The position numbers were made by a program, and so were the translations under genes. Below, piece after piece: positions 33,688 through 45,618 of a DNA stretch of 64,000 bases. The stretch's first letter is position 1. Each line of letters starts with the position of its first letter. Location: assembly GCA_039583875.1 (NCBI GenBank), contig CM077166.1:88906564-88970563 (forward strand), in the 5' to 3' direction. The notes below the pieces were generated by a model that was not told the DNA's origin, made no database searches, and saw nothing but the letters and a program-made list of their open reading frames with translations. The stretch comes from Platanthera guangdongensis. Taxonomy: Eukaryota; Streptophyta; Magnoliopsida; Asparagales; Orchidaceae.

Positions 33688-35610
33688 CCCCACCAAAATA
33701 GTCAAGCTACACGACTATAAACAAAGCGCTCTAGTGAGGCACCACTCGCTTATCTTTTTTGTTCTTTCCTTATTATATTTGCTGTTTTTTCTAACTAACT
33801 GCAGGGTTTCAAATCGTCCTCCCCAAACGCGTTCCAGGGAAGTTCCTACCCTCCCGTTTTATTTTTGTAAATATTGCATTTTGTTTTATTTTTGTTCCGC
33901 ATACTTACATTACAATATTGGGGATAATGTTGGACTTAAGTATGGAGGTATTTTCGTGCTTTACTTTCTCCACTTCTACATTTCTGCATTTCAAAATGAA
34001 AAAAAAAACAAACAAAAAAACTTTAAAATGAAAAATCCAAAATTTTTTCTTTTCCTTTCTTTTTATTAAAAAAATTCCAAAAAAATTTTAAAACAAAAAT
34101 TCCAAAAAAATTAAAAAAACAAAAATCCAAAAAAAAACAAAAATCCCAAAAATTTATAAAACAAAAATTCCAAAAATATTTAGTTTCATTTTGTAAATAT
34201 TTTTGTAAATATTTTTTTGTAAATATTCTTTTTGTAAATACTCTTCTCTCTCTCCCCCTTCCTTTTCTCTCTCATTCTTGTAAAAAACTTCTCTTTTTCT
34301 CTCACTATTTGTAAATAGAATGAAAATTTTCTTAAAAATTACAAAAAAAAAATCGCAAAACTTAAAAATTCAAAAAAAAATGTTCTGCATTTTACTTTCT
34401 TTAGTATGTATATATTAAAGACATAAACACAAAAATACAGAAAAGATAATAAATCAAAAATTCAAAAAAATTTGAGTAAAACAAAACAAAAATTAGAAAA
34501 AAAGATAAAAATTTAACAACAAAAAAATGATGAAATAATGATAAAAACTCTAAAAATCCAAAAAAATGTTTTGAAACAAATAAATCAAATATACCATTCT
34601 TAAATTTCCTGCTATCTAAAAATTTTGTTTTGAGTTTATTTATATGTGAATTTTATTAATTCTTTGTTTGTTATTCATTTGTTAATTATTGATTGAAATA
34701 TTTAAATAGTCGGGGTTATATTTTAAAGAATTCACTATGCTTTGTTAAAAATAGCGAACTCGTTTTAGACACTACTTCTAATTTTTCATTGATAGGAGCA
34801 CGTGTATTATGTTAGAAACTAATGACTATAGAATTCAATTATGTTTACTTTTAGCTTTCTGAAAAATTGGAACGTACAATTTATTAAGGTTGCTCTCAAA
34901 AATTTTTTAATTAAAAATCTAGTTTTCTTTTCTCCCCTTACCATGCCTTACTTGGCATGGTAAAATTTCTATCCAAAAATATAAAAAGATCCTATGTCAA
35001 TGGAAATAAGATTTCTTTCTGTAAACATAGGCACCCAATTATTTAAAAAGATTATATGTTGCGGTGTAAGAGGATAAAATTCATTACTCCCACACATATA
35101 CATTGGGTCAATTTTATTATGAAGTTTAGAAAACAAAATGAAATTAGGAAAATAAGATTTCATTTTCCTAATAATCCAAAAGAAAAAAATGGAGGTCCGA
35201 GAAAAAATTACCTCATCTCAATATCCAAACCCTCTTCATAAACCAACATCAACCCCCTTAGCCAATTTCACAATTCTGGAATTAATTCAAAAATCTTTTT
35301 GAGAGCATAATTTAAAAATTGCATTATTTCCAGTAAAACTCCTATAAGCTAAAGTTCATATAATTCCAAACTATGTTTGTTTATCTAACCAGTACAATTT
35401 TTGCTTTCTATTTGATTACATCAAGAAATCTTTTGGCCAAAACGTTTGTGCTATTTAAATCATCTACATAATTTTATGACTTAATTCTTATTACCCCATA
35501 CATTTATTTAGATCTCTCTTATAATTAATTAAGCGGTAGATAAACTTAGAATTTTTTCTATTCCTTATAAGTTCACCTCAAACTTTTGCTCTAGAATAGC
35601 AAAAGCTTAA
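33688..35610 (+). other. Athila-1 3' non-coding region
   Basis: This is 1.9 kb of A-rich sequence between integrase and the polypurine tract, with low complexity at about 33990-34600. Two conserved blocks are shared with LARD-1. One is an ATATT-GGGGA-type stem-loop followed by a second PPT-like tract (33910-33950). The other is at about 34985-35120 and includes CCTATGT paired with ACATAGG. The frame at 33734-34069 resembles a LARD-1 frame but looks like non-coding DNA read as protein. Confidence 0.85.
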
Positions 35611-35623
35611 GTATGGGGGTATT
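35611..35623 (+). other. Polypurine tract of Athila-1
   Basis: GTATGGGGGTATT directly precedes the 3' LTR and equals the LARD-1 tract. Confidence 0.9.
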
Positions 35624-35794
35624 TGATAAGTTGTAATTATATGCATTTTTTCTATGTTTTTATTATGATATTTTAGTTTAGTTTTGCTTTTTCTAGTTAG
35701 TTTTATTTAATAATTGCTCCTTTTTGTAAATATTTATCTAACATAACCATAATTTTGATTTCTAAAATTTTCTGGAAAAAGTCAAAATTTTGCC

Positions 35795-36240
35795 ATGTCA
35801 CGGCCGTATACTTTGGGTCACGCCCGTGACCAGGGCGTGATACATCAAACCCGTGGAAAGCTGCTATTTTTGAAGGGAAAAGTTAGTCATGACCGGGGTC
35901 ACGCCCGTATCATTTGACACGCCCCGTGACTGTGGCCGTAACACTCAAGCTCGACGAATTTCTCTTGACAATCGTCGACCCAACCCGACACGCCCCACAT
36001 CACGCCCGTAACCAAGGGCGTGACTCCTCCACTTGGCCGACAAGATGCCGCCGGGGACTTTTTACGCAACCCGCGCCCGGTTCTACCTCCCCGACATTCC
36101 CAGCATCACGACTGTGACCGGGTGCATGACATCCTCGAATACAGCACGAAGTCAACTTTCCAGTCAAATCGCCAGATAACATCGCGCACAGTGCTGACAC
36201 CCCCCCCCCCCGACACGCCGTGTCGGAGGGCTTGTACTTG
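35795..36240. repeat. U3 array of CACGCCCGTG and TCGACGA palindromes (Athila-1 3' LTR)
   Basis: Units include GGTCACGCCCGTGACC, GTCACGCCCGTA and CTCGACGAATTT with ATCGTCGA. Many CG sites have decayed to TG or CA, so units are less regular than in LARD-1. The array ends just before the TATA box. Confidence 0.85.
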
Positions 36241-36252
36241 GATTTTTTTTCC

Positions 36253-36259
36253 TATAAAT
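36253..36259 (+). promoter_or_regulatory. TATA box of Athila-1 3' LTR
   Basis: CCTATAAATTGCCC is the clear TATA element of this LTR. It holds the same place relative to the array as in LARD-1. Confidence 0.75.
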
Positions 36260-36534
36260 TGCCCATTTCTGTAAAGGCCAAGTGTTCACTTTTTTGAGCC
36301 AATTTTGTGTGTTTTGTGGGCTGCCCTTGTGGATTCAAATGCTATGTAAGGAGATTTCTCCCCCCTTTCTTTTATGTTTATTTTTGTTTTAGCTTTAGCT
36401 TTGTAATAGTTTCAATTTGATAATAAAAAAATGTTTCCTTTTCTCTCTTTCCATGGCATGAAAGTTTATTTGGGTAGCTCATCTCTTTCTCATTTTTATC
36501 CCTTTGTATTTCTTTGTTCTTCTCCTTTATGAAA

Positions 36535-37262
36535 AGTGTGTGTGTGTGTGTGGGTGAGTGTAATTTGTTTAGTTCTTATGCTTTCCTTTTTTTTGGTTTG
36601 TCTCCATATTATGTTTTTATTCCCAAATATGCTAAGCTTTTCTCTTTTTCACCATGTCCTTTTCTTAGAGGTAAATGTTTTCATCCTTATGTATTTGTAA
36701 AAGAGATTTTAAAAGTGATTTTGTTTTTTTTACTTAGCTTTGTTTTAGGATTGTAAAACTTTTTGTTCTTTTCAATTTCTTTTCACTTTTTAATCATTTT
36801 TATGAAAACCTAAGAATGAAAAAGTTGTTATTTTAATTTTTGAAAGGCTTTAGTTTTTGACTTGTTTTGAAAAACTTTTGTTCTCTTTCTTTTTAATTTG
36901 TTCTTTTTATGAGTTTTAGTTAAAATCCAAGTATAAAAAGTAGTTGTTTTAATTTTTAAGTAACTTTCATTTTTTTTTAATTTGTGTGTGTGAGTGTACG
37001 AGTTAGTTTTTCATTTTGTTCTTTTTAATTTTCATGATGTGTGTGTGAGTGTATGAGTATAACTTTTAATGCTTTCTTTAATTATGTAGAGTGTGTGTGT
37101 AGAAGATAAATTTTCATGCTTTCTTTTATTCTTTCTTCAATTATGTAGAGTGTGTGTGTGTAGGAGATAGTTTTAATGCTTTATTTTATCGCTTTCTTCA
37201 ATTATGTAGAGTTTGTGTGTATGAGATATTTTTATTGCTTTCTTTTAATTCGTGTACAGTGT
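36535..37262. repeat. GT microsatellites and ~60-bp tandem repeats in Athila-1 LTR
   Basis: A (TG)n run at 36536-36552 is followed by several degenerate repeats of a unit containing AATTATGTAGAGTGTGTGTG and TTTCTTC/TTTTA stretches (about 37020-37260). They probably arose by slippage and duplication within the LTR. Confidence 0.75.
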
Positions 37263-38443
37263 GTGCGTGTGGGCATTTATTTCCGCCCACTCGTTAAGAG
37301 TAAAATGGCATGTTTTTATTTCCCGCCTACTCGTTTGAGTAGGACTTGTAATTTTCTTTTTTTTTCTCTTCTCTTCTTTTTCTGCCTAATAGTTAAGAGT
37401 TAAATGGCGCGCCCTTATTTCCCGCCTACTCGTTAAGAGTTAAATGACGCTCCCTTATTTCCCGCCTACTCGTTTGAGTAGGACTTGTATTTTTTTTTGT
37501 AACTTAGTTTTTTTTGTTTATTTATAATTTGAAGTGTGTATGAGTTCTCTTTTTAGCTAAATTTTCTGTTTTCTAAATGATTGTTATTTTTATGTCTTCT
37601 TCTTATAATCCTTTAGTGTTTAGTTACGAACTCGGGCCTCATCAAATTATAAAGTCGTCCCCATACCGATGTGTGGGTAATCGTTATTAGCCTCAGTATC
37701 GACGAGCATTGGGACATTTAAAATGATTGAAATAATTAAAGTTCTTAATTTTCACTTTAATTTTAGGACTTAAGGTTTACCCCGGGTTAACGACGCGTAG
37801 GACCACAAATCGATGTGTGGTCCCTATTTTCGTTATCCATACACTAGCTAGCCAAGAGGTCGTGCGTATGGACAGATCACCCCTGGGTAAAGAGATTTGC
37901 GTGCATACCCTCGAAAGAGGACAAGCGTAATTCTTCCGGATTGGGTTCCGCACCCAAAAGCTTGGTTCTTAGCATAAAGCGGGCGTTAAGAGGAATCCTT
38001 CGTCGGACTAACGTTCAGTCGAATAGTCTTAGCGTTCAGGTGAGCAATATTCCTAGAGATAAGTGCGCTCATATTTGTGGAACCTCCACGACCAAGTTGC
38101 CTTTTATTAATTTGAAATCTAAGTTCAATAATTATTAAAAGTCATTTTAGTCTTAATCCGATTCGATGCCGAGCGTTGACCCTTCATCGAATATTTCTAA
38201 ATCATTTTTCGCCCTTTTATATATTCCGTCTTTAGTTAATTAAAATCTCCGCCTTACTTTCAGTAAAATAATAGTTCTCTTGGAGCAGTAAGAATAATCA
38301 ACCCGACCCCGAAAATAATATGACATCGGTATTCTCCCGAATATCGAGTACTACTTGTGATAGGTGCACTTGGCAACCTTAGCAAACCCGCGACATTTGA
38401 CTCATCGAACCAACCACAAAAAGAGTCTGTTCGCGGGCCATCA

Positions 38444-38836
38444 ATACTTCTAATTAAGAATGGAACGTCTATCATCCCTCACTTCTTTTGTACCTTCCAT
38501 TAAGGTAACTAGTGACTGCCACATCTCTTTTGCAGACTGGCAGTGAATCAGTTTTTGCAGCACTGAAACATCAACTGCACTCACTATAATATTTTTTGCC
38601 TTTTTGTCCAATGAAACAATTGCAATCTCATCCTTATCTAGATCCATAAGTTTCTTTGGGACTTTCTTAGTTGGATCTATAGTGGAGACAGTCATGGGAC
38701 TGTAAGGACATTCTTCAACTATCATGAAGATCCTTGGATCCACAGCTTCCATAAAGAACTTGATTCTCTCTTTCCACATGATAAAATTATTTTTGGTGCA
38801 CAAAAGAAGCTTTGCAAAATCTTTAGCCTTGTCCAT
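38444..38836 (-). pseudogene. gag: Copia-A gag, N-terminal part
   Basis: It starts at an ATG at 38836 with MDKAKDFAKLLLCTKNNFIM and continues WKERIKFFMEAVDPRIF and MWQSLVTLMEGTKEVRDDRR, the UBN2-type capsid region of Ty1/copia gag. Copia-B at 51628 starts identically for the first nine residues. The frame is cut by Athila-1 at 38443 and continues, with a missing or altered stretch, at 27532. Confidence 0.9.
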
Positions 38837-38905
38837 TGTTGGTAGATCTCAAAAGACAACTATTGAACGATCTTATCAAGGTGTTAACATTTTAACGATC
38901 AATCT

Positions 38906-38918
38906 ACCTCTTATACCA
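38906..38918 (-). other. Primer-binding site of Copia-A (initiator tRNA-Met type, decayed)
   Basis: Minus-strand TGGTATAAGAGGT sits 2 nt from the LTR end. Copia-B has TGGTATCAGAGCC at the same place; three positions differ here. Confidence 0.78.
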
Positions 38919-39106
38919 ATTGAAAGTTTATAGTTGCCTACCTAAATCACCTAGAGGGGGGTGAATAGGTGAATTGTGGGACTTTTTGCGGAATCAAAAT
39001 TACAAACCAATGCACAGATCTATCTACCAATCAAACACAAACGAGGCAAGATTTAAAGTGGTTCCCCAACCTGGGTACATCCACTTTCCCTCACCGACCT
39101 AGCAAT

Positions 39107-39111
39107 ACACT
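39107..39111. repeat. Target-site duplication of Gypsy-B (ACACT; partner ACATT 47691-47695)
   Basis: The two copies differ by one transition. The Copia-A LTR reads through as in Copia-B (TAGCAAT...AGACTCGG) when Gypsy-B is removed. Confidence 0.88.
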
Positions 39112-40956
39112 TGTAACACCCCCTATCCGTCGCATATCATATAGCAGTAGGTCCGACCGGGGCCTGACGCCATATACCACAGACAGACCGGGTGGTTACT
39201 CAATGGAAACCATGCAACCAATCCAACATCCTGCACAGAGCATTCTAGCGGAAGCAGTTTTATAAGTTGCAATTAAAAGAACCCAGCAACAAGCATGAAT
39301 GTCCACTAACAAGCCAAAAAGTAATGAAGTACATACACAAGTACTGGCCTTAAGGCCTTACAAATGGTTTACTCATATTACATGTTTTCCATACCACGGC
39401 ACGCAGGCCGGTCATACATGAACAAAAACAAGTAAACACTCCAAATAGGCCTTCGAGGGCCGTCTTCGTAATTTGGGCTTTAGCCCGCTATTGACCGCTT
39501 GGTCCAGCAACACCTGCAAGCACAATCCATAGCATGGTGGCAAACAAAAGCAACGATCAGCAATACTGACCAAATTATAACGATCCCGCCCCCAATTCGG
39601 GGCAGCGATGCTCCTTCCCTGCACTTATTAGCATAACCAAGTAGTATATAAATATACATTTCATCACAGGCATAGGCTCATATGGCCACACACCCTATGC
39701 ACTCAGGGCACATTCTCGGTGTTCATGGTCAAAGTCTGCAGACTTACCACCGTCCCTTTGGACGACCAAACAATGAGCATTTTGTCTTCCCGGCATGGGT
39801 CACGGTAATTTAAACCATAGACCGCCGAAGACCCTCATCTATGCCAACGACTCTAACCGAATGACATAGAACGGGTACGGTTCCGCCTGACCCGTTGCTC
39901 ACACCGCTACGTTAATTTCAAACATATGCACGGGTCAAACGTCTCCCGAGTCCTGTTTCCGTCACACACTTCACATAACCCAGTTATGTTCAAGTTGGCT
40001 CCCAGTCCACCAAATTGGCATGATCACGCATCCGCCCAGTTTTCCTGGTGCACCTTAGGGTTAATCCCCAAGGCTCCTTGTTGCAATCTACCACGTAGAA
40101 AACCCGAAAAATAAACATTCGCACGGAGTCTTCTCCGGCTTTTATGCAATGCAACATCACCGATCCAGACCAACATGTCCGGATAGGCTTCACACATCAT
40201 GCATATGTCCGTTCTCGATTACGGACTCTACAGAACGGGGACTTCACATATCTACCCGAAGGAACGCCTCCAACTCACCGCAAACTCGCGAGAGCGGGCT
40301 TCCTATGCAAAAGAAGTAGAGCTTCACATGCTCAAGTAGAGAATCGTTACACTAGCATTCTTCCTTGGTGCAATGGAAATGTAAGCGGATGAGAAGCACT
40401 GCACTCTCTTTGCCTTCGTAGATCCAAAGTCGGCTCGCGATTTGGAGCTCTGAAACTCCTCCAAAGACTGGATCTAGACTCCTTCCTCTTTTGCTCTCCC
40501 CTCTCTCAAAGATTTAGACAGAGAACTACGACAAAAAAATAATAGTTTTGAAACCCTTCTCTCGGGTATAACCCCTTCGCGATAACCATAGCCGTTGGAT
40601 CCCACAAAAAGGGATGCAAGGACACGATCCAGGTCTGACCTGGACAAATGGGGCTAAACACCGCATGGTACGCCAGCAGGAGTAGGACACGTCCGGGACA
40701 AAACAGTGTCGGATCATTAGTCAACTCCGGCCAAAACCCTTGTGTCGACACTCCGCGTCGACAGAAACAAACACGCCACAATCCGCCTCATGCTCGACGA
40801 TCGTCGAACAAAGATACTGCCTGATCGTTGCTAGATTTTTGAACGACCCCAACACGCCCGGGGACACACCCGTGTCCCAGGCCGTTTACCCCTGCCAAAT
40901 TCCAAATTTTGTACAGAAACGTCACCCGTCGCTCTTTTGAGTTTCGGGGCGTTACA
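39112..40956 (-). repeat. 3' LTR of Gypsy-B (1845 bp)
   Basis: It starts on the minus strand at 40956 with TGTAACGCCCCGAA, very like the Gypsy-A start, and ends GATAGGGGGTGTTACA at 39112. A weak TATA-like TTATAC (minus, about 40565) follows the array. The ORFs in it have no gene similarity. Confidence 0.94.
40743..40892. repeat. U3 array of CACGCCCG and TCGACGATCGTCGA palindromes (Gypsy-B 3' LTR)
   Basis: This is a short version of the array: GTCGACACTCCGCGTCGAC, CTCGACGATCGTCGAA and ACACGCCCGGGGACA with ACACCCGTGTCCC. It lies 65-215 bp from the LTR start. Confidence 0.82.
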
Positions 40957-40969
40957 GCTCTCCCCCTCT
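40957..40969 (-). other. Polypurine tract of Gypsy-B
   Basis: Minus-strand AGAGGGGGAGAGC abuts the 3' LTR, 49 bp after the end of pol. Confidence 0.88.
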
Positions 40970-41018
40970 TAAAAGAATTTCGTCCACGAAATTACATAAA
41001 GTAAAGTTAAGTACAAAA

Positions 41019-42716
41019 TTAAATTTTACCTGAGCAGAACAACTCCGGATACTCATCAAGCATAGTCTGCTCTCATTCCCAAGAGAGCTCTTCTCGGCCG
41101 CAATTGTCCCAACGGACCTTGACCATCCTGATCTCTTTATTGCGTAGCCGCTTGAACTCCGAGTCCTCAATACGCACGGGCTTGACCTTTGTCGTCAACC
41201 CACTATCCACCGGTACTTGATCAACCGCGATCACTTGCGAAAGCTCTTGCACCGCCTTCCTTAGCACCGATATGTGGAATACATCATGTAAACCACTAAG
41301 CTCCACCGATAGCTTCAACCGATAAGCCGCTTTGCCAATCCGCTCTAGAACCTCAAAAGACCCAAGGTACCTCGGGCTTAGCTTTTTCTAACGCCGCACC
41401 CGCGAGACACCCTTGAACGGCTTGATCTTTACGTACACCCACTCGCCCATAGTGAACTCCATGTTCCTGTGCTTGGCATTATAGTACTTCGCTTGCCGGT
41501 CCTGAGCGATAAGCAATCTCTCCCGAATGGTTTGCACCAACGAAGTAGCATCCTCCACCTCTTGAAGCTTGAACAACTTTAACTCACCCGTTTCCAACCA
41601 AGACAATGGCGTGCGACATCTTCTACCATAAAGGGCCTCAAAAGGCGACATTTAAATACTCGCCTGGTAGCTATTGTCGTACGTAAATTCCACCAAATAA
41701 AGATGGTCTTCCCATTGCTTTCTAAAGTCCAAGACACACATGCGGAGCATGTCTTCCTTAGTTATATTGACCCTCTCGGTCTGCCCATCCATCTGTGGAT
41801 GGAAGGCTGTGCTAAAACTCAGCTTTGTGCCCAACATTTGCTGCACAAGGCTCCAATCATTGGACGTGAACCGCCCATCTCGGTCACTCACGATGTTGCG
41901 GTGCACACCGTGGAGCCGCACTATGTTATCCATATATAACTTAGCCAACTTCTCCACCGGATCGTCCTTCCTATGCGGGATGAAATATGACACCTTCGTT
42001 AGCCGATCTACGACCACCCATATGGCGTCATTACCCTTTTGCGACCTTGGCAACCCGTGCACAAAGTCCATAGTGATGTCGTCGAATTTCCACTCTGGAA
42101 TAGGCAAGGACTTCAGAAATCCTCCCGGTTTTTGGCACTCCTCCTTCACCAAGGCACAAGTTTGGCACTTCGTCACATAGAGCGCCACATCCTTCTTCAA
42201 ATCCGGCCACCAAAATAGCTTCTTAACGTCGCGGTATATCTTTGTGGTCCCCGGGTGAACCGAGTACTTGGTATGGTGCATCTCGTACAACAAATCCACC
42301 CACAAACTGCCCACGTTTGGGATGCAAAGACGACCGTCTTTCCAAAGCAATCCATCCACAACTTCATATTGGGAATTTGACCCATCCAGAGCCTCTATCA
42401 TGAGTTGCTTCATGTAGCCATCCAAATCCAAAGCCTGTCGAATCTGATCGGCCAGGTCATATTGGACTTCAGTCCAATTCAGTACTGGTTCAGCACTTGA
42501 TTGCTTATCAACGCAAAAGATCTCCAACGCCTCTAACTCCCGAACCAACCGCTCTTCATGAACCGACAGCCAATTGGCTTGAGCTGGGGCCCGATGACTC
42601 AACGCGTCTACAACCGCATTACCTTTACCAGGCACGTAGTGGATCTTGAATGTATAGTCCCCCAGGAACTCCATCCATCTACGCTGCCGCATGTTCAGGT
42701 CTTTCTGATTAATCAA
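41019..42716 (-). pseudogene. pol: Gypsy-B pol, integrase with chromodomain-like C-terminus
   Basis: The zinc region ends CQTCALVKEECQKPGG near 42130. The DDE core shows ITMDFVHGLPRSQKGND near 42060, IVSDRDGRFTS near 41890 and DGQTERVNITKEDM near 41770; the catalytic residues are all present. A stop at about 41652 and frame breaks near 41390 and 41070 interrupt it. The C-terminus (RMVKVRWDNCGREELSWE near 41090) resembles a chromodomain. It ends near 41019 after PELFCSG. Confidence 0.92.
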
Positions 42717-43860
42717 ATACTTCAGATCTTGTGATCGGTGTAGATATCAATCTTCACACCGTACAAATAATGCCTCCGTAGCATCAGGCAAAAATCACGG
42801 CCGCTAACTCCAAGTCATGGACCAGATAGTTCCTCTCGTGCACCTTCAGCTGTCTCGAGCCATATGCTATAACGCTTCCGTGCTGCAACAGCACACAACC
42901 CAAACCAATGCCCGAAGCATCGCTATAAATCTCATAATCTTCGGTCCCACTCGGCGAACTCAGTACAGGCGCCGTGGTCAACCGACATTTCAACTCCTCA
43001 AAAGCTCGTGCGCACTCCGGCGTCCAAACAAACTTCTGCTCCATCCTCGTCAAAGTAGTGAGAGGTAATGCTATCCGCGAGAAGTTCTCTATGAAGCACC
43101 TATAATAGCCGGCAAGCCCCAAAAAGCTTCGGCCTTCCGCTATCGTAGAAAGCTCAGGCCACTCCCGTATCGCAACAATCTTCGCCGGATCCACTGCAAT
43201 ACCTTCCCCACTCACTATATGACCGAGGAACGCCACTGAGGACAACCAAAACTCGCACTTCGAAAACTTGGCGTACAATTGATTCCTCCTTAGCGTCTCC
43301 AAAACCAAATGAAGATGCCTGAAGTGGTCTTCCTCACTCTGTGAGTACACCAAAATATCGTCGATGAAGACGATCACAAAATGGTCCAAGTACTCCCTGA
43401 AGGTCCTGTTCATCATATCCATGAACAATAACAGCGCATTATTCAGCCCAAACGGCATGACCGTAAACTCGTAATGCCCGTATCTCGTACTGAATGCTGT
43501 ATTCGGGATATCACTCTCCCTTATTCGCAGCTGATAGTATGCGGACATGAGGTCCAACTTTGAGTACACCGTCGACCCGACTAACTGATCGAATAGATCA
43601 TCAATCCGTGGGATCGGGTACTTGTTCTTTTTTGTCAACTTGTTGAGCTCCCGATAATCAAAACATAGCCTCAAGCTTCCGTCCTTCTCTTAACAAAGTG
43701 GACCGGCGCGCTACAAGGCGAAGAACTTGGACGCACATACCCTTGCTCCAATAACTCTTGCAGTTGAACCTTCAGCTCCGCCATTTCCTTAGGCGCTAGC
43801 CGATATTGAGAGCGTGACACAGGCTTTGCACCTGGTACGAGCTCTATCATAAAATCGATC
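42717..43860 (-). pseudogene. pol: Gypsy-B pol, reverse transcriptase and RNase H
   Basis: RT reads [20 protein letters not shown] from 43674 and has the catalytic FIDDILVYS at 43343-43370. RNase H keeps [16 protein letters not shown] near 42930, [10 protein letters not shown] near 42790 and TDHK near 42730. A one-base loss near 43688 breaks the frame before the DYREL block, and another near 42784 breaks RNase H. Confidence 0.92.
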
Positions 43861-43865
43861 TCCCG

Positions 43866-44432
43866 CTACGGCGGGGCTCTAGGAAGATCGCTAGGGAACA
43901 CATCAGGGTACTCAGATACCACTGAAATACTGTCCAACGCGGGCTTAGGCTTTGCAAGCTCCACTAGTGTAAAGAACAGTTCTGCACCGGCACGAACCGC
44001 CTTCACCAGCTGAAGAGCAGACATCAACGTCTTGCTCGACCCCTTCAAGCCCGTGAAACTCGTCTCATGACCTGCTCCCAGCTTAACTTCCTTGCTACCG
44101 CAATCAATATAGGCCCGCTGGTCCGAGAGCCAGTCCATGCCAAATATAACGTCAAATTCCACTAGCGGCAATAACGACGCTTGCAAATGGAACTCCTGAC
44201 TCCCAATTCGAATTTTCACGCCACAGATTCTATCCGCGCGCATCAAACACCCATTGGGCAACAACACATCCAACTTTTCCTTTGCCATCGAAGAAGGTAC
44301 TTCGATGTGCGATATGAATTCTTCGGACAAAAAAGAGTGTGAAGCTCCAGTATCGAAGAGTGCTCTTGCCGGATTTTCACAAGTCAAAATAAATCCTAAA
44401 CAAGCAGTTGTAAGGTAACATGTGCATAACAA
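43866..44432 (-). pseudogene. pol: Gypsy-B aspartic protease
   Basis: The active site ALFDTGASHSFLSEEFI (near 44360) is intact. The domain closes at VIFGMDWLSDQRAYIDCGSK near 44130, followed by the linker to RT (SEYPDVFPSDLPRAPP near 43880). The frame is open over 188 codons. Confidence 0.9.
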
Positions 44433-44446
44433 GTATTTAAAGAAAT

Positions 44447-45618
44447 TTAACTTGCTACAAATTTAAATTTTACCTGTAACCACATCCGCCTGTTTAATGA
44501 CCTCCTGTTGGCCAAGATTATAAACCCTCGGTTGGGCCGGAGCATAATGGGACGCGGTTGACTCCACTGCCTTGCCCTTCTCTTCATAAGTTGCTCCCGA
44601 CTTTCTTCGGAGTTGGGATGTCCGCTCCTGCAATCGCGGGCAAAGTGCCCCGGCTTTCCACAAGTAAAACATGCACCCAGGGTCCGACCCGTAGTTGCCC
44701 CAGAAGCACCAGAAGAAGGAGCTGGACCCGAAGTCCTAGACTTCTTAAAGAACCTTTGATAGCCGGACTTTGAAGTAGTCGACACTTTGAACCCAGACTT
44801 CTTATCACCAATGCTCTTCTTCGCTTGAACATTCTTCATGTCCTTCTCCAAGGACCGGGCCGTGTTGACCAAGGTCAAGAAACCCTGCGTCATCGGCCCC
44901 GAGAGTAGTAGCCTCAAATCATCTCTCAACCCTTCATAGAATCGATTCGTCTTGCGCTCCTCATCCGCGATGGTGGAGCTAGCATATCGACTCAATCGAG
45001 TAAACCCGTGGAGATATTCATCCACGCTACTGTCTCCTTGAAGAAACTTCAGGAACTCGTTCTCCAATGCTATCCTCTATGCCAAAGGGAGGTACCTAGC
45101 CAAGAACAGTCTCGAGAACTCTTCCATCGAGACGTCTATAAGTTGCCTATATCTCAATAGATGCAGCTCCAATCCTTCCCACCACAATCTCGCTTCACCG
45201 TCCAGAAGGAACGTAGCAATAGTGGTCATTTACCATTCTTCCGTCTCCATTGTTGTCAAGACTCTCTTCACCCTGGAGAGCCAGTCTTCAGCTTGAGATG
45301 GGGTTCCCAACCCGAGAATACCGGAGGATTTAAGCTCATGACATGTTTGAGCTGTATCTTGGTTGCCCTCCTTGGCACCAATGGCTCCACTACTACCTGC
45401 TCCACTCTTCTCGGCTCTACCTCTAGAAGAGGTACCTGCTCCATCGCAGGAGCGGGCTGCTGCACCTTCCTTATATGCTGCGCATTGATCATTGAAAACA
45501 CAGCTTCAGCCACCAGTCGAATGGTTTCGGCCGAAGGAGGTGTTGCAGGAGCATCATTTGGTGCACTGCTAGCCTCAGAAACTCGATGTTCCGATGGCCC
45601 AGCACCGCTTTTGGTCAC
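44447..45618 (-). pseudogene. gag: Gypsy-B gag
   Basis: It starts at an ATG at 45618 (MTKSGAGPSEHRVSEASS). A frameshift near 45300 and stops before 45067 interrupt the capsid domain, which then reads FLQGDSSVDEYLHGFTRLSR. One CCHC knuckle, CFTCGKPGHFARDC, lies near 44660, within a Ser/Gly/Lys-rich tail. Confidence 0.9.

Larger units (their letters stand above)
27533..38443 (+). mobile_element. Athila-1, Ty3/gypsy Athila-type element
   Basis: The plus-strand element has a shortened 5' LTR, a decayed tRNA-Asp primer site, gag, protease, RT, RNase H and integrase of Athila type, a ~1.9-kb 3' non-coding region, a polypurine tract and a full 3' LTR. It is inserted in Copia-A gag in opposite orientation. 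LTR starts differ by roughly 6-7% over the first ~170 bp by eye. Many in-frame stops make it inactive. LARD-1 is its non-coding relative. Confidence 0.95.
35624..38443 (+). repeat. 3' LTR of Athila-1 (2820 bp)
   Basis: This full-length LTR runs from TGATAAGTTG to GGGCCATCA. In order it holds the palindrome array (35795-36240), a TATA box (36253), a T/GT-rich transcribed part with tandem repeats, ACTCGTTTGAGT hairpins at 37326-37343 and 37465-37482, and a GC-rich block at 37660-38090 shared with LARD-1. Confidence 0.94.
38444..39111 (-). mobile_element. Copia-A segment 3: start of gag, primer site, LTR end
   Basis: This minus-strand piece between Athila-1 and Gypsy-B contains the gag N-terminus, the leader, the primer site and the inner 190 bp of the 5' LTR. 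The rest of the LTR resumes at 47691. Confidence 0.93.

Noticed and set aside
33734..34069. Protein-level similarity between an Athila-1 ORF and LARD-1 17591-17809
   Set aside because: The similarity follows from a conserved non-coding DNA block (stem-loop and PPT-like tract). Neither frame starts or ends consistently.
36190..36240. C10 homopolymer near 36200 as a functional G-quadruplex site
   Set aside because: It is a single short run at the edge of the decayed palindrome array, without the repeated G tracts a quadruplex needs.
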